From Planctomycetaceae bacterium (GTDB taxonomy: Bacteria; Planctomycetota; Planctomycetia; Pirellulales; Thermoguttaceae): a stretch of 64,000 nucleotides of DNA. The position numbers and the translations under genes are program-made. Positions 17,835 through 26,566 of the stretch are shown piece by piece; the stretch's first letter is position 1, and every line of letters starts with the position of its first letter. Under the pieces are notes generated by a model. That model was not told the origin of the DNA, made no database searches, and was given only the letters and a program-made list of their open reading frames with translations. The stretch lies in contig JAAYAY010000364.1 in the NCBI GenBank assembly GCA_012719125.1, positions 1 through 64,000 on the forward strand. The letters are read 5' to 3'.

Positions 17835-19187
17835 TTACACAATCCATGGACTCCGCGCCGCCCGCGTGAGCATCGAATTGGCTTCGTCGTCGCCGACGAA
17901 CCTATCCTGGGTAGGATCCCACTTCACCTTGCGTCCCAGCCGCAGGGCAACATCGGCCACATTACCGATCGTACTGGCGGCATGGCCTTCCTCCACCGGG
18001 GAGACGGGATCCTGGCGGGTTCGCATGCATCGGAACAGATCGGCCGTGTGCGACGTGTACGGATTGTCATCCGCAGGACTGGCGTGCAGAGGCTTGTCGT
18101 CGCCTTTGAGTTTCACGTCCAGGAGGGAAGCCGGTTCCGCCCAAATCCCTTTGCGGTTCACGTGCACCCAACCCTCGTCGCCCTCAAACTTGCAGCCTTG
18201 CGGGACTGGGTTGTCCGTGTTGGTATACTTCATCTTCAGCCCGCTGGCCCAGGTGAGTTCCGTCTGCCAGGAGATCCAGGTGTCGGTCATCCCCTCGTCG
18301 GGCAACACGCCGGTTCCTTCGATTTCAAAGGGCTTCTCGAACACCTCGGGGCACCCCCAACCGGCAATGTCCAGATGATGCACTCCCCAGTTGGTGATGA
18401 AGCCCGCACAGTAGTGCGAGATCATGTACATGGCCAGCCATTCGCAGCGCTTCTTGTCGAAGGGGATGAAAGGCGCCGGCCCGCTCCACATGTTGTAGTC
18501 GAAGCCCTCGGGCGGATCGCAGGGCGGTTCCACCGGATATGACCTGCCGCCCGGGGCCCCTACGTAGATCGTGTGGACCTTGCCCAGGTAGCCGTTGCGG
18601 GCCAATTCGCAAGCGTGGCGGAACTTCGGATCGCTCCGCTGCTGCGTGCCGGTCTGGAACACGCAGCCATACTGGCGCACGGCGTCCCGAACCTTGATGC
18701 CGTCGCCGATCCAGCGCGTGACGGGTTTTTCGCCGTACATATCCTTGCCGGCTTCGATCGTCCGGCTGTAGACGACAGCGTGCCAGTGATCGGGCACGCA
18801 GCCCCAGATCACGTCGATATCGTCCCGTGCGAGCACATCGCGAAAATCGCCGTAGATCTTGCAGCCCTGATAGGACTCGCGTCCCAGCCGCTCGGCGTAG
18901 TGGGCTTCAACCTGGCCTTGGGCCAACACGGCGCGGTCTCTGCGGCATTCGGCGATGGCCACGACCTGGTGGTCGGGCAGAGGAAACATGGCGCGCAGCG
19001 AACTGCTGCCGCGGTTGCCTACGCCGAACATCCCGATCGTGATCCGATCGCTGGGCGGCAACTCGCCGTTCTTGCCCAGCGCAGAGCCCGGCACTATCCA
19101 GGGGCTTGCCGCAAGTGCGGCGGCACCGGCCAGAAATCGCCGGCGCCCGAGACGTCGATCGGTCTTTTTCCGCAAGTCCACGTTCAT
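17835..19187 (-). CDS. Tat-exported Gfo/Idh/MocA family oxidoreductase
   Basis: 450 residues from ATG at 19187, preceded by a GGAG-type ribosome site. The N-terminus has a twin-arginine signal (RRLGRRRFLAGAAALAAS) and the NAD-binding Rossmann start ITIGMFGVGNRG. A conserved EKPVTRW motif supplies the family lysine. The C-terminal domain carries WSGPAPFIPF and TNWGVHHLDIAGWG, typical of planctomycete members. These enzymes oxidise or epimerise sugars with a tightly bound cofactor; the substrate cannot be read from sequence. It lies between a ceramidase-like gene and the HEAT-repeat gene in the same direction. Confidence 0.92.
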   Translation of the reverse strand: MNVDLRKKTDRRLGRRRFLAGAAALAASPWIVPGSALGKNGELPPSDRITIGMFGVGNRGSSSLRAMFPLPDHQVVAIAECRRDRAVLAQGQVEAHYAERLGRESYQGCKIYGDFRDVLARDDIDVIWGCVPDHWHAVVYSRTIEAGKDMYGEKPVTRWIGDGIKVRDAVRQYGCVFQTGTQQRSDPKFRHACELARNGYLGKVHTIYVGAPGGRSYPVEPPCDPPEGFDYNMWSGPAPFIPFDKKRCEWLAMYMISHYCAGFITNWGVHHLDIAGWGCPEVFEKPFEIEGTGVLPDEGMTDTWISWQTELTWASGLKMKYTNTDNPVPQGCKFEGDEGWVHVNRKGIWAEPASLLDVKLKGDDKPLHASPADDNPYTSHTADLFRCMRTRQDPVSPVEEGHAASTIGNVADVALRLGRKVKWDPTQDRFVGDDEANSMLTRAARSPWIV

Positions 19188-19205
19188 AGGAGACTCCCTT
19201 ATGGT

Positions 19206-19288
19206 CGCTGTTCGCTGCGCGAACAAGTGCTTTTTTCTTCCGTGTTCACAGAGAACCGCGACGGTCTGTTTGTTCGCGGAGCGAACAA
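19206..19288. repeat. Pair of TTGTTCGC-type hairpin repeats upstream of the oxidoreductase
   Basis: A perfect hairpin TTGTTCGC-GGA-GCGAACAA lies at 19270-19288 and a diverged inverted copy (GTTCGCTGCGCGAACAAG) at about 19208-19227. Both belong to the family seen at 3298-3316. They occupy the gap between the ceramidase-like stop and the oxidoreductase start. Confidence 0.6.
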
Positions 19289-19296
19289 CAACAACA

Positions 19297-20766
19297 TTAC
19301 TTCCCGTCTGTCCACATTGAGTCGATCAATTCCACGGTCTTGTCCACCAGCACCTGGCCGCCTTCCGGGCCGACGTGATTACTGTGTACGATGGCACTAT
19401 AGTGCCCTCCTTTCACGGCCCGGGCGGTCGGCAAATAGGTGCCGGGGCCTGCAAGCTGGACGACGAACGTCTGCTCGGCCTTGCTCCGGCCCTTGATCTG
19501 AATCCCAAAATCAGTGAAAAGTTCGAATTGGTTCGTGCAGACCACGGCATCGCCGATCCGCACCGCATGGATTTCCGTCTCCTGCATCGGATTGGGATCG
19601 GTCTTCTGCCGTTCGAAACGATCGACCGTGGCCTGGTACCACTTCATCCGGCGATTCTCACTGTCGGCGGCCTTGGGATCCTTCGCTATCTTGGCGACGG
19701 CCGCGTCGACACCGGCCTTGGCTTCTGCATATTCTGCCTCGGTCACCAGCCGCATCGGCAGCGCCACGGTTTCGGCCTTGTGGACCAGCGGGACGTCGGT
19801 GTGGCGATCGTCTCTGACGGCCGCCCAGGCGTCGTCAACCGCCGCGGTGATGCGTCGCGCGATTTCGTTCAGGCGGTCCAGTCCCCGCAGCTCGCGCATG
19901 CGTTCCTCGGCCGTCTTGCGATACATCAAGTGAGGCGATTGATCGCCGGCCGCACCGCACAGGCCGATCACGCAGAGACCTTTGCCGTATCGCTCCTGGA
20001 GCGCCGCTCGCACCGGGTGCCAGTAGTCGGCATTGACGGCGCGGCGCGATTCGACCTCCTGACTGGGGCACGATACGTTGACGATCGCAGCCAGAGGGCT
20101 GTCGCCGTCGGTCCAGAAGAACATCGTCCCGATGTCGTGGTCTTCATAGCCCTCCAGTCCCCGGAACTCGGGGCCGTTGGTCGGGCCGTACATCCGGGCC
20201 GATCCGTCGGCATACACGGCCCGCCGGTTGTAGGCGACCACGGCATGGCTGAGCCCCCAGGCAACACTCCCGGGTTTGCGGGCCTTCCACGCTTTCGCAA
20301 TCGCCTCGGCGATCCGTTCCGCAAAGAACGAACGATACTCTTCCACCTGGGTGACGCCTTCCTTGGGAAGAATCCAGTTTCCCAGCCGCAGTTCCGGCGC
20401 CGTGTGCGTGTGCGTTGCGGCAAGGAAGATCTTCTGCGTATCCAGGTCGGGCAGCCGCTTCGCCGTCTCCTGGCGGACCATCTCCAGCACATCGCTCGGA
20501 ATGACGACAACGTCGCAGGAAACAACCACGGCCGAATCGATCGATCGGTCGCCGTCGCGCGTTTCGATCGCAACGACATTTGCCGTGACCGGACTTTCCA
20601 CTCCGGTCGATATCCGTATGTGGAACTGGCCCGACAACGCCGCGGGCTTCTCCGGAGTAATGTCGGTGGCCGCCGCCCCGACATACAACTGGCCTCCCCA
20701 GGCGACGGGCGACAAGAACGCAAGAACGATTCCTGTGCCGAGTGCCGTCAACGATCGCCAGAACAT
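19297..20766 (-). CDS. Secreted neutral/alkaline ceramidase-like hydrolase (intact)
   Basis: 489 residues with an N-terminal signal peptide (cut near VAWGGQ). The domain is related to the N-terminal domain of neutral ceramidases: YVGAAATDITPEKPAALSG, the zinc-binding ATHTHTAPE at 117-124, and the active-site motif GDQSP with serine 277. It lacks the C-terminal Ig-like domain of true ceramidases. Such proteins are common in planctomycete sugar loci and probably cleave an amide or ester on a glycoconjugate; ceramide is not a demonstrated substrate. It lies just downstream of the sugar isomerase gene. Paralogues: the intact gene at 50038 and the remnant at 13310. Confidence 0.88.
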   Translation of the reverse strand: MFWRSLTALGTGIVLAFLSPVAWGGQLYVGAAATDITPEKPAALSGQFHIRISTGVESPVTANVVAIETRDGDRSIDSAVVVSCDVVVIPSDVLEMVRQETAKRLPDLDTQKIFLAATHTHTAPELRLGNWILPKEGVTQVEEYRSFFAERIAEAIAKAWKARKPGSVAWGLSHAVVAYNRRAVYADGSARMYGPTNGPEFRGLEGYEDHDIGTMFFWTDGDSPLAAIVNVSCPSQEVESRRAVNADYWHPVRAALQERYGKGLCVIGLCGAAGDQSPHLMYRKTAEERMRELRGLDRLNEIARRITAAVDDAWAAVRDDRHTDVPLVHKAETVALPMRLVTEAEYAEAKAGVDAAVAKIAKDPKAADSENRRMKWYQATVDRFERQKTDPNPMQETEIHAVRIGDAVVCTNQFELFTDFGIQIKGRSKAEQTFVVQLAGPGTYLPTARAVKGGHYSAIVHSNHVGPEGGQVLVDKTVELIDSMWTDGK

Positions 20767-20801
20767 GACAGGAGTCTCCTTGGTTGTAGTTCAGAGTTCC
20801 C

Positions 20802-21629
20802 TCAAACCAGTTTTCCCAGATGCTCCAGACTTCGCGCAGCCTGGTCCGGAGTCCCACATTCGACGCTGAATACGATATCTCGCGGGCACTTGTCCTGCAC
20901 GGTCTTCACGATGCGGTCCCAGTCCAGCACGCCGTGGCCGCACGCACAGCCGACCGGCGTCCCCGACACCTTGCCTCGCTCGGCATCGGAATGCTCCACC
21001 GAGATATCTTTGGCATGAAGGTGAACCAATCGTTCGGCCACTCGATCGAGCCAAGCGTACACGTCCTGCCCGGCAAGGTAGGCGTTCCCTGTATCCAGAT
21101 TGATCCCGATCGAGGGAGAACGAACCAGGTTGTAGATCCGGTCCAGGCCATCGGGTGTCTTCGAATACTGCGCGTGGGGTTCCAGGCCGATCTTGACGCC
21201 GCGCCGCTCGGCCACGAAGGCAGCTTCCTGCAAAGTGTACTTGATGAGGACGAAATCCTCTTCCTCCGTGGTCCACTTTGCCTTGATCCCTTCGTCGGTA
21301 TTGATCACGGGCACGCCAATCTCCGCCGCCACGCGAACCGCCAGCTTGATGTACTCACCGTGTACGTCGGGACGCCCCAGCGGCCCATGGCTCTGCAACC
21401 CCGAGATCTTCAGCCCCGCCGCATCGCAGGCCTCTTTGATGCGGAACGGGTCGTCGAACATCGAGACCGTATGAAAATACCCGGCCTCGCTCATCAGTTC
21501 GCGACCGAAATGGATCATCGGCTCGAACCACTTGTAACCCATCTTCGCGGCCTGCTCGACGGCCCACTCGAAAGGCTTATCGCTGCTCCGCGAGAACTCC
21601 GCATTCAAACCGACAGAAACTGCACCCAT
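20802..21629 (-). CDS. Sugar phosphate isomerase/epimerase (AP endonuclease 2-like TIM barrel)
   Basis: 275 residues, cytoplasmic, no signal peptide. The xylose-isomerase-like TIM barrel shows the usual metal-ligand blocks: GLEPH, GINLDTGNAYLAG, LVHLHAKDIS and FSVECG. Such proteins isomerise or epimerise sugars and inositol-like compounds. It is the first gene of a minus-strand series (isomerase, ceramidase-like, oxidoreductase, HEAT protein) downstream of a XylR-type regulator. This combination with a Gfo/Idh oxidoreductase is typical of catabolism of unusual sugars or cyclitols. Confidence 0.88.
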   Translation of the reverse strand: MGAVSVGLNAEFSRSSDKPFEWAVEQAAKMGYKWFEPMIHFGRELMSEAGYFHTVSMFDDPFRIKEACDAAGLKISGLQSHGPLGRPDVHGEYIKLAVRVAAEIGVPVINTDEGIKAKWTTEEEDFVLIKYTLQEAAFVAERRGVKIGLEPHAQYSKTPDGLDRIYNLVRSPSIGINLDTGNAYLAGQDVYAWLDRVAERLVHLHAKDISVEHSDAERGKVSGTPVGCACGHGVLDWDRIVKTVQDKCPRDIVFSVECGTPDQAARSLEHLGKLV

Positions 21630-21797
21630 TTCCGCGCTCCTTTCGCATCTGGACAGGGTCTCGGACCGTATGTCACGACAGTCAGCACTTTCCCGGAATT
21701 TTCGACACTCCGCTAGTGGAATGCAATTGCGAAATATCGCAAGTTACTTGCAACTTTGGCCAGGCCAAGTGGGTGACGCCTGCCGGGTGTCACAAGT

Positions 21798-22053
21798 GGG
21801 TGACGCCTGCCGAGCGTCACAATCGCCTCTTCAGTGAGGCAACCATGTGGGAAGTCAACTGGACGCCGAAGATGCCGCTCGAATGGGCCCCGCACCAGTC
21901 GCACCCGGCAGGCGCGACCCACGGTGGGTGACTCCCGCCGAGTGTCACTATCGCCTCTTCGATGAGGCAACCATGTGGGAAGTCAACTGGACGCCGAAGA
22001 TTCCGCTCGAATGGGCCCCACACCAGTCGCGCCCGGCAGGCGCGACCCACCAT
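21798..22053. repeat. Two 128-bp tandem repeats upstream of the isomerase operon
   Basis: Copy 1 starts at 21798 and copy 2 at 21926, each beginning GGGTGAC(G/T)CC and sharing GTGGGAAGTCAACTGGACGC. A further short copy of the first 24 bases lies at about 21774. A related GGGTCGC/GAGTCACCC inverted arrangement occurs at 57177-57262. The array lies directly after the XylR-like stop codon and before the isomerase gene on the minus strand, so it may hold regulatory sites or be a duplicated mobile element. Confidence 0.8.
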
Positions 22054-23229
22054 TTATCGGGCCCCCAGCCGATAGCGTCCCGGCGTCTGGCCAATCGCAC
22101 GCTGAAACACGGCGTTCATGTACTGGGCCGTGGCGAACCCTGCACGCCGGGCAATCTCTTCCACGGGCAGATTGGTGGTCACCAGGAGTTGCTGCGCCGC
22201 GTTCAACTGACTTCGCTGGATCTCCTCATGGACCGTCCGCCCGACCACCCGGCGAAAACGAGCATCGAGGGTCGAACGAGAGACGCCCGACGCTCTCGCC
22301 ACATCGGCAACCTGAATCCCCTCGACGGCGTGCTGCCGGATGTAGGCCAACGCCGTGGAGGCAACGACGTCTTCCGTGGCCACCAGGTCGGTCGACTGAC
22401 GCGTGATGACTCCGACCGGATCGACGACGAGATGCTCGTTCCGGCGGATCTGACGGTTCATCAACGCGTTCAGCAATTCGGCAGCCCGGTAGCCGATTTC
22501 CTCCGTTCCCTGTACGATGCTCGTGAGTGGTGGGTGGGCCAGGTTGCAGATCAGCTCGTCGTTGTCGACGCCGATCACCGCGATGTCCTCCGGCACGCGT
22601 ATTTCCAATCTGCGGCAGGCCTCCAGCACGTGTCGAGCTCGGGCGTCGTTGGCCGCCATCAGTCCGAGGGGTTTTGGCAACTCCGCCAGCCAGGCGGCCA
22701 GTTCCTCCTGCAGTTGCTCCCAACTATGCGAGGCGTTGATGCGCCCGGAATACACAGAGCATTCGTAGCCGGTCTCACGGAGATGCTGGACGAACGCCTC
22801 GCGTCGGTGGAGATTCCAGGGATCGATGGTCCGCCCCGGCACACCGCAGTAGGCGAAGTGCTGCAATCCGCGTTCGATCAGGTGGTTTGCGGCCAGGACG
22901 GCGATCTGCCGATTGTTCGTGCTGACGGTGGCGATATTGAGTTCGCACGAACAGTCGTCGCGGATGGCCCCCACCCCCACGGCCGGGATCTCCAGCCCCA
23001 CGAGCCGTTTCGGAATCCGAGGATCGTCCAGATCGGCGATTACCCCGTTGAAATGCCCGTGGTGAAAATCGGGAATCTTGGCCTGGGGATCGTCTTCGAG
23101 AAACACGCTCCAGTCGCCCGATTCGCGGACGAATCGCGTCACACCTTCGATCACCTTGCGATCGAAGCGCTTATTCAGACTCATGACCAGAGCAACGTGA
23201 TTCATAGCACGAAGTACCTCATCCCTCAA
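22054..23229 (-). CDS. XylR-type AraC family transcriptional regulator
   Basis: 391 residues. The N-terminus starts HVALVMSLNKRFDRKVIEGV, a LacI-like sugar-binding sensor, with GVDNDELICNLAHPPL typical of XylR sensors. The C-terminal 100 residues form the AraC DNA-binding domain (VADVARASGVSRSTLDARFR, then ARRAGFATAQYMNAVFQRAI). It is homologous to the regulator at 2076-3254 but clearly diverged. It is oriented towards the isomerase-ceramidase-oxidoreductase series and is the best candidate for controlling it. An inverted-repeat element lies just upstream of its start. Confidence 0.9.
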   Translation of the reverse strand: MRDEVLRAMNHVALVMSLNKRFDRKVIEGVTRFVRESGDWSVFLEDDPQAKIPDFHHGHFNGVIADLDDPRIPKRLVGLEIPAVGVGAIRDDCSCELNIATVSTNNRQIAVLAANHLIERGLQHFAYCGVPGRTIDPWNLHRREAFVQHLRETGYECSVYSGRINASHSWEQLQEELAAWLAELPKPLGLMAANDARARHVLEACRRLEIRVPEDIAVIGVDNDELICNLAHPPLTSIVQGTEEIGYRAAELLNALMNRQIRRNEHLVVDPVGVITRQSTDLVATEDVVASTALAYIRQHAVEGIQVADVARASGVSRSTLDARFRRVVGRTVHEEIQRSQLNAAQQLLVTTNLPVEEIARRAGFATAQYMNAVFQRAIGQTPGRYRLGAR

Positions 23230-23236
23230 ACCACAT

Positions 23237-23332
23237 AAAAGGGGTCAGGACTCTTTGTTTCTTGGAAGACCTGCGTATTCTCCCCAACGAACGTCACGTC
23301 GATAGGGTAAACAAAGAGTCCTGACCCCTTTT
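23237..23332. repeat. Palindromic element with 24-bp perfect arms (AAAAGGGGTCAGGACTCTTT)
   Basis: Arms 23237-23260 and 23309-23332 are exact reverse complements, separated by 48 bases. It fills the gap between the permease stop codon and the regulator start, both on the minus strand. It could act as a rho-independent-like terminator for the permease, or block read-through into the regulator. Confidence 0.75.
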
Positions 23333-23334
23333 TC

Positions 23335-24792
23335 TCAGCCCGTTCCCAGCATGCCCCGCACCACGATGAGGTAGGTTGCCAACACCACGGCCAGCACGTA
23401 CATCAGCCACTTCACGTCGCGTCCCTGCCCGGAAAGCAGCTTGACGACCGGATAGGAAATGAACCCCAGCGCCAGGCCGTCGGCGATCGAGGAGGTGAGC
23501 GGGATGGAAAGGAACGTGATGAACGCAGGAAGGGCCTCTGCCTCGTTCGACCACTCGATCTTCGTCACATTCCGCATCATCATGGCGCCTACGAGAACCA
23601 GGGCCGGGGCAGTGAGCGACGGATAGCTCCCCACCATCTGAATGAGTGGCGAGAAGAACAGCGCCAACAGGAACAACGACGCGGTCGTCAGAGCCGTGAG
23701 CCCTGTGCGGCCGCCTTGCTGTACCCCGGCGGCGCTCTCGATGAAACTCGTCACCGTGCTGGTGCCGCAGGCCGCACCGACCACTGTGCCGACAGCATCG
23801 GAGAGCAGGGCCTGCCGGGCACGAGGGATCTGGCCGTCCTTGACCAATCCGGCCTGCTCGCAGACACCGAGCAGTGTTCCCAGTGTGTCGAACAAGTCGA
23901 GGAACAGAAAGACCAGGATGAACGGAATCATCGGCCCGGCAACGGCCAACGAAAGGTTCATCTTCAGGAAGGTCGGCGCCATCGTGGGCGGCGTGGACAC
24001 AACGGCAGTTGCCGGCGTGAAGAAGGTCATCAGCTTCGACTGGGTCACGAGTTCCGACCCGGCGACAACCGCGGGTAGGTGGGGAATCAGCCACTTCAGC
24101 CCGAGTGCGAACAGCGTGGTCGCCAGGATGCCCAGGACGATCGAGCCCCGAACGCGCCTGGCGTAGAGACCCGCCGTCAACAACAGACCGAAGGCAAAAA
24201 CGAGCACGTCCGGGGCCGCTACCTGCGGATTGAGTTTGACCAATTGTCCCTGTCCGGCCACGATCACACTCGCCCCTTGAAAGCCGATGAAAGCGATGAA
24301 CAGGCCGATTCCGACGGCGATGGCGTTCCTCATGCTCGGGCTGATCACGTTGAGGATCGCTTGACGTATCCCAAGCAAGGAAAGAGCAAGGAACAGGACA
24401 CCGGCAACAAAGGTCACTCCGAGGGCAACCTGCCAGGGAGCGACCTCGCCCGCCTGTAGTGCGCCGGACGCCACGCGCGCGTCGATCAAGGCCGACGCTG
24501 CCGGAATGACCGAGAGGGCGAAAATGAAGTTCTCTCCCATTCCCGGCGCCTGGGCGATCGGGAACCGGGCGTAGAGTCCCATCACGGCCGTGGCGATCGC
24601 GGCGGCGACGCAGGTGGCGACCAGGACAGCGTCACCGTCCATCCCGTTGGGGTTTCCCAAAGCGTCCCTGGTGAGCACCATCGGCTGAAGGAAGATGATG
24701 TAGGCCATGGTCAAGAACGTCGTCACCCCAGCCAGAAGCTCCGTGGTAATCGTCGTCCCGTTCTCACGAAGTCGGAAGATCCGGTCAAACAT
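23335..24792 (-). CDS. NCS2 family purine permease (AzgA/PbuG-like)
   Basis: 485 residues, inner membrane, about 12-14 membrane segments. The N-terminus FRLRENGTTITTELLAGVTT and next TFLTMAYIIFLQPMVL are hallmarks of the COG2252 hypoxanthine/guanine/adenine permeases. Other family blocks include PGMGENFIFALSV, NAIAVGIGLFIAFIGFQGA, LDLFDTLGTLLGVCEQAGL and GTSTVTSFIESAAGVQQGGR. It transports purine bases by proton symport. It has no obvious partner gene nearby and is probably monocistronic. Confidence 0.93.
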   Translation of the reverse strand: MFDRIFRLRENGTTITTELLAGVTTFLTMAYIIFLQPMVLTRDALGNPNGMDGDAVLVATCVAAAIATAVMGLYARFPIAQAPGMGENFIFALSVIPAASALIDARVASGALQAGEVAPWQVALGVTFVAGVLFLALSLLGIRQAILNVISPSMRNAIAVGIGLFIAFIGFQGASVIVAGQGQLVKLNPQVAAPDVLVFAFGLLLTAGLYARRVRGSIVLGILATTLFALGLKWLIPHLPAVVAGSELVTQSKLMTFFTPATAVVSTPPTMAPTFLKMNLSLAVAGPMIPFILVFLFLDLFDTLGTLLGVCEQAGLVKDGQIPRARQALLSDAVGTVVGAACGTSTVTSFIESAAGVQQGGRTGLTALTTASLFLLALFFSPLIQMVGSYPSLTAPALVLVGAMMMRNVTKIEWSNEAEALPAFITFLSIPLTSSIADGLALGFISYPVVKLLSGQGRDVKWLMYVLAVVLATYLIVVRGMLGTG

Positions 24793-25133
24793 GTTGTTTC
24801 CATTCCTCCCTTGAGCTGAGTGCGCGTCGCAACCCGTCTCTCACCGAGACCAGATGGTCGCGCGCCGATGCAGAAAGATCAAGGGGCCGAGAAGCACGCA
24901 CCCCGTTGGGTCAGACGGGCTCCGGCGCGCAGGGCTGAGCTGTGACCCGTTGCGACAGGACGCAACCTTGTCGCGCCGCCCAGGAGTATGCCCGACTCCC
25001 CCGCGCCATGCCCCCCCAATGAGTGGCGAAATTGTCTTTTCCTCCCCGCTCGCTTAACGTTACAGGTCTCACGTTTCCCTAGTGGCAGCATTCTCAACGC
25101 GTTCTTTCCCCAACGATCCAAGGACTACAGATC
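24793..25133. promoter_or_regulatory. Intergenic region between divergent permease and PQQ-like genes
   Basis: These 341 bases lie between two divergently transcribed genes and must carry both promoters. I saw no well-formed -35/-10 pair, repeat or small gene. A ribosome site AAGGA lies before the ATG at 25134. Confidence 0.35.
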
Positions 25134-26411
25134 ATGCGAAGTCGATTGTCGTTCCTCCTGTTCATGCTTGGCCTGCTCGTCGTTCCCGCGACGCTCTACG
25201 CGGATGGCACCGTCGCATTTCGCGGCGACTGGACCGGAAGATCCACTGCGACCAATCTGCCGACCACCTGGGACGGCGACAGCAATATTGTCTGGAAACA
25301 GAAGTTGCCCGGCCCCGGCACGTCGATTCCCATCGTCGTTGACGGTCGGATTTATCTGACCTGCTACTCGGGCTACGCCGAATCGACTGACGATCCCGGC
25401 AACAAGGAAGATCTGGTCCGTCACCTCGTCTGCCTCGATCGCGCATCCGGGAAGATCCTCAACACCAAGACGTTCAAGGCCACGATGCCCGAATCGGATT
25501 ACTCGGGCAGCGACAATAACATGATGCACGGCTACGCATCGAGCACGCCGACCACCGACGGAGAACGGATCTACGTCTTCTTCGGCATCTCGGGCGTCTA
25601 CTGCCTCGATCTCCAGGGCAACGAAATCTGGCACCAGGAGGTCGGCATGGAGACCGACCCCTGGGGCTCTGCCACCTCACCGCTACTCTGCAAAGACCTT
25701 GTGATTGTCAACGCCAGCATCGAGAGTAAATCGATGATCGCGCTGGACAAGATGAGCGGCAAGGAAGTCTGGCGGGTCGAAGGGATCAGCAAGTGTTGGG
25801 CCTCTCCCGTGCTGGTCAACACGGAGGAAGGCCGACAGGAAATCGTGCTCAACGAGCCCAAGAGACTGGCGGGCTACGATCCGGAAACCGGCAAGGAACT
25901 CTGGTACTGTGAAGGCATTCCGGACGGCTATATCTGCCCATCCGCCATTGCCGAGGGCAATGTCGTTTACGCCATCGGCGGGCGGAAGAACACAGCCATC
26001 GCCGTTCGCTCGGGCGGGCGAGGCGATGTGTCCGAAAGCCATGTCCTGTGGCGTACCGGCAAGGGTTCAAATGTCTCTTCACCCGTTCTTCTCGACGGCT
26101 ACCTCTATTGGTTCCACGAGAAGAAGGGAGTCGCAATCTGCCTCAACGCTGCCAACGGCGAAGTCGTTTACGAAGAGCGACTCGAACCGCGGCCGGATCT
26201 GATTTACTCGTCGGTCCTTGCCGCCGACGGCAAACTCTTCGGTCTGTCGCAGCACAACGGCACCTACGTCCTGGCGGCGAAACCCGAATTCCAGCAGTTG
26301 GCGGTCAACAAGCTGGGCGACGATTCCAGCCGAGCGAACGCGTCGCCGATCGTTTCTGATGGCCAGATCCTGCTCCGCACCGACCAGGCGATCTATTGCA
26401 TCGGCCAGTGA
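25134..26411 (+). CDS. Exported PQQ-like beta-propeller protein
   Basis: 425 residues with a signal peptide (LSFLLFMLGLLVVPATLYA). The mature part contains WD/PQQ-like blades: NIVWKQKLPGPGTSIPIVVD, DKMSGKEVWRVEGI, DPETGKELWYCEGI and AANGEVVYEERL. No quinoprotein dehydrogenase catalytic residues or c-type haem motif is visible, so it is more likely a binding or scaffold propeller. It is followed at 155 bases by a Gfo/Idh oxidoreductase, a pairing common in Planctomycetes. Confidence 0.85.
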   Translation: MRSRLSFLLFMLGLLVVPATLYADGTVAFRGDWTGRSTATNLPTTWDGDSNIVWKQKLPGPGTSIPIVVDGRIYLTCYSGYAESTDDPGNKEDLVRHLVCLDRASGKILNTKTFKATMPESDYSGSDNNMMHGYASSTPTTDGERIYVFFGISGVYCLDLQGNEIWHQEVGMETDPWGSATSPLLCKDLVIVNASIESKSMIALDKMSGKEVWRVEGISKCWASPVLVNTEEGRQEIVLNEPKRLAGYDPETGKELWYCEGIPDGYICPSAIAEGNVVYAIGGRKNTAIAVRSGGRGDVSESHVLWRTGKGSNVSSPVLLDGYLYWFHEKKGVAICLNAANGEVVYEERLEPRPDLIYSSVLAADGKLFGLSQHNGTYVLAAKPEFQQLAVNKLGDDSSRANASPIVSDGQILLRTDQAIYCIGQ

Positions 26412-26566
26412 GCCTCGTCGTCCAGAAGCCCAGCGGCGTCGCACCTGGCCCCGTGCCGTGCGCAGGCTGCCTCCCGCAAGAAGAGCACTTGATCTCTTCT
26501 CACGGGCGTTTGCGCCGATCATAATGGGCGCTAATCACGAGACTCAATTGACAACCGGAGGGAGAC

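Noticed and set aside
19375-21018. 547-codon open frame on the plus strand
   Set aside because: It crosses two minus-strand genes with well-supported domains, so it is a shadow.
21798-22053. Possible duplicated small gene (the 128-bp units read through as protein)
   Set aside because: The period of 128 is not a multiple of three, so the two copies are in different frames.
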